From the NCBI GenBank assembly GCA_028868455.1, contig JAGWUK010000280.1, positions 1-5,097 on the forward strand: DNA of 5,097 nt. The letters are read 5' to 3'. How positions within the stretch are numbered: the stretch's first letter is position 1; every line of letters begins with the position of its first letter. Shown here in pieces: positions 1-5,097 of this stretch. Below the pieces are notes generated by a model. It did not search any database, had not been told where the DNA came from, and saw only the letters and a program-made list of their open reading frames with translations. Made by a program: the position numbers and the translations under genes. Origin of the DNA: Burkholderiales bacterium. Lineage in GTDB: Bacteria; Pseudomonadota; Gammaproteobacteria; Burkholderiales; Burkholderiaceae_D.

Positions 1-246
1 GGCAATGAAAGGTTTCAACATGCCTGCTTCCAGTATTTTTACTTGTTGTTCCACACTATCGAGCTGAGCCGCGCAATATTTAATCAACTCGGATCCCCGC
101 TGATAAGCACTGACCGAAGCTTCGAGCTTCAATTCGCCGGCTTCCATTCTTGCGACCAGTTCAGTTAATTCTGCCATCGCAGCCTCAAACGACTCCGGCA
201 AATCTTGTGCAACAACGGGATTGGCAATAGCTTGTTTTTTTGGCAT
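1..246 (-). CDS. xseB: Exodeoxyribonuclease VII small subunit (3' end cut by window edge)
   Basis: This encodes the small subunit of exonuclease VII, a cytoplasmic nuclease that degrades single-stranded DNA to acid-soluble oligonucleotides; several small subunits bind each large XseA subunit. From the ATG at 246, 82 codons read openly to base 1 with no stop, so only the extreme C-terminus is missing (the family is usually about 70-90 residues). The family pattern is clear: SFEAAMAELTELV at about residues 19-31, ARMEAGELKLEASVSAY at 32-48, RGSELIKYC at 50-58, then a second helix with AQLDSVEQQVKIL, ending near MLKPF. The two helices match the XseB helical hairpin. The start follows a weak ribosome site (AAGAA, about 4 bases upstream), and no better start exists. 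In related bacteria xseB is usually followed by ispA and dxs for isoprenoid synthesis; that part would lie outside the window. No convincing promoter was found upstream. Confidence 0.95.
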   Translation of the reverse strand, partial: MPKKQAIANPVVAQDLPESFEAAMAELTELVARMEAGELKLEASVSAYQRGSELIKYCAAQLDSVEQQVKILEAGMLKPFIA

Positions 247-436
247 AAATTCTTGTCTGCACACACATGGTGAATGACGCAAAATAAGTGTAACCCTCTA
301 TTCTAGAGCAAACCATACAAATCAGCGCCGATTAAGCGGGTGCTGGACAAATTCTGGCACGATTGGGGCAAGATCAGCATTTTCATCAGTGGCAGCAAGA
401 TTTACTTAAAAAGGTAGCAGAAATTGCGTTTCAAAC

Positions 437-452
437 ATTTCCATGTGGAAAT
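437..452. promoter_or_regulatory. 16-base palindrome, possible operator
   Basis: The sequence ATTTCCATGTGGAAAT has perfect 7-base arms around a 2-base centre. A 2-base loop is too small for a good RNA hairpin, so a site for a dimeric DNA-binding protein is more likely. It lies 204 bases before the DUF1631 start and 191 bases before the xseB start, and immediately before a TATATA box at 459-464. It could control either gene. The binding protein is unknown. Confidence 0.35.
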
Positions 453-558
453 TATGTGTATATAGTTATCCTCATAGAGAAAACCGTTTTTGCTCAATAT
501 TAAGGCAACATTTCGACACATATTTCTATTAAATTGATGATCTTGATTCACAATCTGC

Positions 559-596
559 GCTGATTAGCCGTTAATATCGGTTGCTTCAGCTTTTTT
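559..596 (+). terminator. Intrinsic terminator-like hairpin in the DUF1631 leader (possible attenuator)
   Basis: GCTGA (559-563) pairs with TCAGC (586-590). Inside it, AGCCG (566-570) pairs with CGGTT (578-582, one G-U pair) around a 7-base loop. A small internal loop (2 against 3 bases) separates the two helices, and TTTTTT (591-596) follows immediately. This is the layout of a Rho-independent terminator read on the plus strand. No plus-strand gene lies upstream in the window. It therefore either ends a short unannotated transcript or attenuates the DUF1631 transcript, whose ATG is 60 bases further on. On the minus strand no T-run follows the stem, so it does not serve xseB. Confidence 0.5.
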
Positions 597-655
597 CGTA
601 CGATAAGCCTTTTCTGTAACCGATTAATAACTCTGCTCATACGCCCACCTCCATC

Positions 656-2890
656 ATGGTCAGCTCATCTCATAAGCCCGCATCGACGACGGCCACGCCA
701 TCGCGTGATGAGGTTTTGCGTTCGCTGATCCCGATTGCTGCGCACATGGTCGTCTCGCAGGTCGACGCATTCTCGGCACGGCTGGCCAACGCCTTGCTGG
801 CGCAGTCTGAACAAAGTATGGATGCCCGCGAAGCCAACCTGAGCTTCAATGCTGGTCAGCTACTTAAAAAGAATGGGTACGCGTTTTATTATCTGGCATC
901 AACAGCATTTGAAACGGCGTTCCGGCGCGAAATTGACGCCTTGCTACAAGGCGTCAAGGCAGTCGCATCTCCAGTGGATATTGCGTTAAGTCTCGTTTCG
1001 TACGAAGAAATGGATAAAAAGCTGGCGCTAGGTCGCGTCAGTCGCGTATTAGAACTGGACAGCGCTGAGCAATATACGGCGCTGAACATGCGTTTCGCCC
1101 ACCTGATGGATCACGAGGCGCTGAGCATTGCGCAGAACCCGTTCAGACCCGAGGTATTTCTGAGCGCAATTTATGCAACATGGTGTGAATTCGATACGGA
1201 TGCAAACACGCACGAAATGATACTTCCGTTGCTGCGCACGGATATCCTGTTCGACTTTGACCCCATATTACAAGCGCTGAACAATGCGCTGATTGCTAAA
1301 GGCATTCTGCCGGAATTGCATGAATCATATCGGATCAGACGCAATCGTAGCGCGACCTCCCCCGCGTCGACACCGCTTGATGGACAAGCAACTGAGCAAG
1401 AACACGTTGCTCAAAGACTCAAAAATTATCTTTCCGGCGGTACAGCGAGTGGCAGCAATATGCCGCATCAAGCAACATATGCGGCTACTGGTGCTGACAC
1501 AATGCCATCCTCCTATGCTGGCGACTTTTCTGCACCCGCGGATGGCAATGCACCTGCGCCAGCCAGTGCGGCCGGTACGCGTTTGTTTCAACATCTTGCC
1601 GAATTACAAAAAAATGCGAAATTTAGCCAGTTAATGACTGGCACGCAAGAACTCATGCGCCTTTCGCAATTGCGTCAGCAAATGCCAGAGCTAGCCGGAT
1701 CGGGTGTTGAAAAACACACCCTGGATTTGTTATCGCAAGTGTTCGACAGTGTATTTCGTAATCAGGCGATTCCCGCACCAATTAAAGAGCTGATTTCAGT
1801 GCTGCAAATTCCTGTACTGAAAGCGGCCTTGCTGGACAACGAATTCTTCTTCCAGGAAACCCATCCTGCGCGGCGTCTGATTGAGTTATTGTCGCGTTAC
1901 AGTCTGGCCTGGGATCAGAATAAGGGTAAGCAAGATCCCTTATTCCAGACGATGCAGAAGAATGTACAGCGCGTTCAGAACGAATTCGATCAAGAAATCG
2001 CCCTTTTTGATGAAGTTGTGAATGACCTTGAGTCATTCATCAAAAAAGAAGAAGAAGCCACTCAGGAAGCATTGCAAGCACCGATTAAATCGGCGCTGAA
2101 AAAAGAGAAATTCAAACAGGCTAATATCGCAGCAACGCACGAAGTAGCATTGCGCGTGGGTAGTGGTGAAGTCGTTGCTTTCATCGAAACGTTTCTGGAA
2201 AATCGCTGGACTAAAGTTCTGACGCTGGCATACAGCGTGAAAGAAGAAAAGCCGTACGCTGTCGAAGATGCGATCAAAACCATGGATGATCTGATCTGGA
2301 GCGTCAAACCCAAAATCACTTTGCCGCAACGTCAGGAATTACTTAATCGCCTGCCGGCAATTCTGGCGCGCCTGAATAAATGGTTAAGCCTGATCAAATG
2401 GGAAGATGCGGATCGCGTGCAGTTTTTTGCCGATCTGGCCGAGTGCCATGCCTCCATCGTCCGGGCGCCATTAGACTTGTCACCAGAACGCCAACTGGAG
2501 ATTGCTGTCGAGGTAGCGCAACAAGCGGCCGAAAGGCGACTCGCCAAGCGCGCGGAAGAAGAACAAAAAATCGAACAAAACCCGCCGCCACCGCAAGATG
2601 AATTTGTCGATACCGTCTCCAATCTGGAACGCGGCATCTGGCTGGAATTCACACGTAAAAACGGTGAAACAAATAAAGTCCGGCTGGCCTGGGTCAGTCC
2701 TATGCGTAGCCTGTATATTTTTACCGCCAGCCAAAAAGAAAAATCGTTCTCCGTTTCGTCGGAAGAGCTGGAACAAGCCTTCCGCGAAAAGCGTGCCCAC
2801 GTACTGATACTGGACAAAGTCATTGACCGCGCGCTGCTGGAAGCGCTGGATAAGACGGAAGAATCTGTCGTTGCAGAAGCGACGGTCTGA
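656..2890 (+). CDS. DUF1631 family protein, function unknown
   Basis: This 744-residue protein matches DUF1631, a large family of unknown function found mainly in beta- and gammaproteobacteria; about 750 residues is normal. Seen in the sequence: an N-terminal helical part (about 16-225) with LSLVSYEEMDKKLALGR (111-127) and NPFRPEVFLSAI (161-172); a low-complexity Ala/Ser/Thr/Pro/Gly linker (about 230-306); the most typical core, with IPAPIKELISVLQIPVLKAA (372-391) then DNEFFFQETHPARRLIELL (394-412); a charged coiled-coil-like stretch (about 440-490); a Glu/Ala/Arg-rich helix (about 610-640) ending in PPPP (643-646); and a small beta-rich C-terminal module (about 656-731). There is no signal peptide or membrane segment, so it is probably cytoplasmic. 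The C-terminal module loosely recalls PilZ-like barrels, but no PilZ ligand motif (RxxxR, or D/NxSxxG) is visible. The ATG at 656 is chosen because an in-frame TAA lies at 617-619 and no ATG lies between; it lacks a Shine-Dalgarno sequence. It converges with the foldase gene. Confidence 0.88.
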   Translation: MVSSSHKPASTTATPSRDEVLRSLIPIAAHMVVSQVDAFSARLANALLAQSEQSMDAREANLSFNAGQLLKKNGYAFYYLASTAFETAFRREIDALLQGVKAVASPVDIALSLVSYEEMDKKLALGRVSRVLELDSAEQYTALNMRFAHLMDHEALSIAQNPFRPEVFLSAIYATWCEFDTDANTHEMILPLLRTDILFDFDPILQALNNALIAKGILPELHESYRIRRNRSATSPASTPLDGQATEQEHVAQRLKNYLSGGTASGSNMPHQATYAATGADTMPSSYAGDFSAPADGNAPAPASAAGTRLFQHLAELQKNAKFSQLMTGTQELMRLSQLRQQMPELAGSGVEKHTLDLLSQVFDSVFRNQAIPAPIKELISVLQIPVLKAALLDNEFFFQETHPARRLIELLSRYSLAWDQNKGKQDPLFQTMQKNVQRVQNEFDQEIALFDEVVNDLESFIKKEEEATQEALQAPIKSALKKEKFKQANIAATHEVALRVGSGEVVAFIETFLENRWTKVLTLAYSVKEEKPYAVEDAIKTMDDLIWSVKPKITLPQRQELLNRLPAILARLNKWLSLIKWEDADRVQFFADLAECHASIVRAPLDLSPERQLEIAVEVAQQAAERRLAKRAEEEQKIEQNPPPPQDEFVDTVSNLERGIWLEFTRKNGETNKVRLAWVSPMRSLYIFTASQKEKSFSVSSEELEQAFREKRAHVLILDKVIDRALLEALDKTEESVVAEATV

Positions 2891-2905
2891 CAGCAACCGT
2901 CACCC
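2877..2905 (-). terminator. Weak candidate 3' hairpin of the lipase-foldase mRNA
   Basis: Read on the minus strand, GACGGT (2901-2896) pairs with ACCGTC (2886-2881) around a 9-base loop. Further G-C and G-U pairs extend the stem to about 10 pairs. The extension pairs only in minus-strand RNA, which favours a role at the foldase mRNA end, 25 bases after its stop codon. No uridine tract follows, so it is not a typical intrinsic terminator. It overlaps the 3' end and stop codon of the DUF1631 gene. No better terminator is visible in the 39-base gap between these convergent genes. Confidence 0.25.
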
Positions 2906-2929
2906 TGCGCTGCCAAATCATTCAAGTTT

Positions 2930-3880
2930 TTATTCGTAAGCTGGCAGACGTTTCTGCTCATCGCGATTAAAAAACTGGTCACGCACTTGCTGCAATGCGA
3001 CTTGCTTTTGATCTTCGTTTTGCCCCGTCATCTGACTGATCTGCTTGCGTTGCGCGAGATAGCTGGCAATCCGGTTTTTCCACTGCGCTTCGTCACGGTC
3101 CAAGTCGGCTAAGCGCGCTGCCGCTTCGGGAGATGTGGCGGCGGCACGCATACGATAAATATCATCATCGCTGGCACCTTCGGCACGTAATTTCTGCGTT
3201 TGCTCTTCCAACCGTATCACTTGATAAGGCGCCAGTTTTGCCTCACGCAATTCCGGTGACATGCTTTCATCAAGCGATTTGTATCTTTCTTTTTTCTGAT
3301 CTGCACTGAGCGCGGCGTTTTGACTGATTTCCAGACGCGCAAGGGCATCCATATCGTAGGCATCATCAAATCCAAACATTGCCTGATTTTCTTTTTCACT
3401 GAAAAACTGCTGACGAATTTGCTGCATGCTTTGCCACCGTTGCCGAATTGCGTCCACCATATTCCTGGGAGCGTCAGTTGGCTTATTCGCTTTTTCCACA
3501 TCGACCAAAGCCTGTTTGTAGCTGATATAGCGAGAGAGCAAATCCTTTGCTTCGGCAGCGGCTCTCACGCCGAGCTGACGATCCAGCACTTTGCCGATTT
3601 CGGCACGGATGGCGTCCAGACTTTTTTCGCCAATAGCAGCCAGATAGTAATCAAACATCAGGCGCAATTCCACGTCCACAACCAAGGCGCCATCGGCATC
3701 CTGTGTGCCACCGCCGTCACTGCTGGTGCCTTCCATAGATCTTACAAACGAAAACAGATGATCGCTTTTTTGCAAATGTATCCGTTTCTCCTCACCTTGA
3801 AACTGCGGCATGAGGAAAAGAAAAAAAACGGCGACCGACAACGTCGCCGTCAACAAAATGATGGATGCCTTTTTTTTCAT
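2930..3880 (-). CDS. lifO: Lipase-specific foldase (lipase chaperone)
   Basis: This is a steric chaperone that stays in the inner membrane and folds the partner lipase in the periplasm before secretion. Residues 5-24 form one hydrophobic N-terminal anchor after a KKK start. S48-x-x-GT-x-x-DG56 matches the conserved pattern before the signature. RLMFDYYLAA at 73-82 matches the foldase signature RxxFDY(F/C)L(S/T)A, with Tyr79 and Ala81 as variants. Further family blocks are DLLSRYISYKQAL (113-125), FGFDDAYDMDALARLEI (169-185), DRDEAQWKNRIASYLAQRKQI (261-281) and RDQFFNRDEQKRL (300-312). At 316 residues it is shorter than P. aeruginosa Lif (about 340), mainly because the Pro/Ala-rich linker after the anchor is nearly absent. 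The start is supported by GGGAG at 3890-3894, 9 bases upstream. It lies 57 bases after the lipase stop and is almost certainly cotranscribed with it. Codons 2-4 contain a run of eight A residues. Confidence 0.95.
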   Translation of the reverse strand: MKKKASIILLTATLSVAVFFLFLMPQFQGEEKRIHLQKSDHLFSFVRSMEGTSSDGGGTQDADGALVVDVELRLMFDYYLAAIGEKSLDAIRAEIGKVLDRQLGVRAAAEAKDLLSRYISYKQALVDVEKANKPTDAPRNMVDAIRQRWQSMQQIRQQFFSEKENQAMFGFDDAYDMDALARLEISQNAALSADQKKERYKSLDESMSPELREAKLAPYQVIRLEEQTQKLRAEGASDDDIYRMRAAATSPEAAARLADLDRDEAQWKNRIASYLAQRKQISQMTGQNEDQKQVALQQVRDQFFNRDEQKRLPAYE

Positions 3881-3915
3881 TGCTGCCTGCTCCCACTTGT
3901 TTCAAATTTCCTTCT

Positions 3916-3931
3916 GATGCCTTGCGGCACC
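3916..3931 (-). promoter_or_regulatory. GCAA-tetraloop hairpin between lipase and foldase genes
   Basis: In minus-strand RNA, GGUGCC (3931-3926) pairs with GGCAUC (3921-3916), six pairs including one G-U, capped by GCAA (3925-3922), a GNRA-type tetraloop known for stability. It begins 6 bases after the lipase stop codon and ends 21 bases before the foldase ribosome site. No U-tract follows, so it is not a terminator. A role in protecting the lipase mRNA 3' end, or in setting the lipase-to-foldase ratio, is inferred only. Confidence 0.45.
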
Positions 3932-3937
3932 GCGTAT

Positions 3938-4945
<1,008 letters not shown>

Positions 4946-4973
4946 CTAAAAACAACGCTAAAGCTGAACTCAG

Positions 4974-5013
4974 GCTAATTTCTGCTTAATTGATTAGCAA
5001 GTTGCTATGCAAC
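4974..5013. promoter_or_regulatory. Cluster of inverted repeats upstream of the lipase gene
   Basis: GCTAAT (4974-4979) and ATTAGC (4993-4998) form an inverted repeat with a 13-base spacer. Next to it, GTTGC (5001-5005) and GCAAC (5009-5013) form a second with a 3-base spacer. They lie 104-143 bases before the lipase start, where a promoter and regulator sites would be expected. The best minus-strand promoter match is TTGCTA (5000-4995), 17 bases before a poor TAGCCT, and is not convincing. The repeats may be binding sites for an unknown regulator. Confidence 0.3.
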
Positions 5014-5070
5014 ATAAAATCGGTCTGAAAAACAGGTCGCATTATTACTTTTGAGTGCCATCAAGCGCAT

Positions 5071-5097
5071 AAAAAACCCGGTTTCCATTCTCAACAG
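5071..5097 (-). terminator. Possible 3' half of an intrinsic terminator cut by the window edge
   Basis: On the minus strand the sequence reads GGAAACCGGG followed by TTTTTT (5076-5071) and then AT. A GC-rich arm running into six T residues looks like the 3' side of a Rho-independent terminator whose 5' arm would lie beyond base 5097. It would end a gene reading toward the lipase, making the lipase a separate transcription unit. The other arm is not visible, so this stays tentative. Confidence 0.3.

Larger units (their letters stand above)
247..655. other. Divergent intergenic region between xseB and the DUF1631 gene
   Basis: This 409-base stretch has no credible gene. It holds a 16-base palindrome (437-452), a terminator-like hairpin on the plus strand (559-596) and a 9-pair alternative pairing (576-584 with 616-624). 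Weak sigma-70-like elements for the plus strand are TCGACA at 513-518 with GATGAT at 536-541 (17-base spacer), and TTCACA at 547-552 with TAATAT at 572-577 (19-base spacer). A TATATA at 459-464 preceded by TG lacks a good -35 partner. None is strong enough to call. An open frame at 307-417 on the plus strand has no ATG and no recognised relative. The segment from about 420 to 600 is notably A+T rich, as expected for promoter DNA. Confidence 0.7.

Noticed and set aside
296..308. Small inverted repeat CTCTA-TTC-TAGAG before xseB
   Set aside because: The 5-base, A+T-containing arms are expected by chance. A TAGAAT on the minus strand overlaps it but has no -35 partner.
320..565. Nine-base inverted repeat AATCAGCGC (320-328) and GCGCTGATT (557-565)
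   Set aside because: A 9-base match is not surprising within 400 bases, and the 230-base spacing gives it no clear role, though its right arm overlaps the terminator stem.
2332..2982. 216-residue open frame on the minus strand
   Set aside because: It lies almost entirely antisense to the DUF1631 gene, has Ser/Arg-rich shadow-frame composition and no recognisable domain. The plus-strand frame carries clear family motifs.
3870..3880. Run of eight A residues in codons 2-4 of the foldase gene as a programmed frameshift site
   Set aside because: The zero frame already gives the full normal foldase; slippage would only yield short nonsense products. MKKK starts are common for membrane anchors.
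5040..5075. TGGCAC on the minus strand as a sigma-54 promoter for the lipase
   Set aside because: The GC element needed ten bases after the GG is missing, so the match does not meet the sigma-54 consensus.

Overview
The window looks like chromosomal DNA from a betaproteobacterium in the Burkholderiales, most likely Oxalobacteraceae (the Herminiimonas, Janthinobacterium and Collimonas group). The evidence is an XseB typical of that group, a long DUF1631 protein of the kind common in these bacteria, and a subfamily I lipase with its dedicated foldase. The genus is inferred from family resemblance; no search could be run. Base composition is moderate, and the intergenic DNA is clearly richer in A+T than the genes. 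There are no rRNA or tRNA genes, CRISPR arrays, insertion sequences or phage genes.

Layout, left to right. (1) 1-246, minus strand: the 5' part of xseB, the small subunit of exonuclease VII, cut by the window edge. (2) 247-655: a 409-base divergent intergenic region. It holds a 16-base palindrome and, on the plus strand, a hairpin followed directly by six T residues, about 60 bases before the next gene. (3) 656-2890, plus strand: a 744-residue DUF1631 protein of unknown function. (4) 2930-3880, minus strand: a membrane-anchored lipase-specific foldase. (5) 3938-4870, minus strand: a secreted triacylglycerol lipase closely similar to Pseudomonas aeruginosa LipA. (6) 4871-5097: the lipase leader and upstream DNA, with several inverted repeats and what may be half of a terminator at the edge.

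Lipase and foldase form a two-gene operon, lipase first, separated by 57 bases that contain a stable GCAA-tetraloop hairpin. The lipase has a Sec signal peptide and all expected catalytic, calcium and disulfide residues. The foldase, anchored in the inner membrane, should fold it in the periplasm before export, presumably by a type II secretion system encoded elsewhere. The DUF1631 gene converges on this operon with a 39-base gap and has no obvious functional link to it.

The protein-coding content is ordinary. The observations most worth checking are regulatory: a possible transcription attenuator before the DUF1631 gene, and a CsrA/RsmA-like arrangement of GGA motifs in the lipase leader. 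Nothing here supports a claim of a wholly new biological system.
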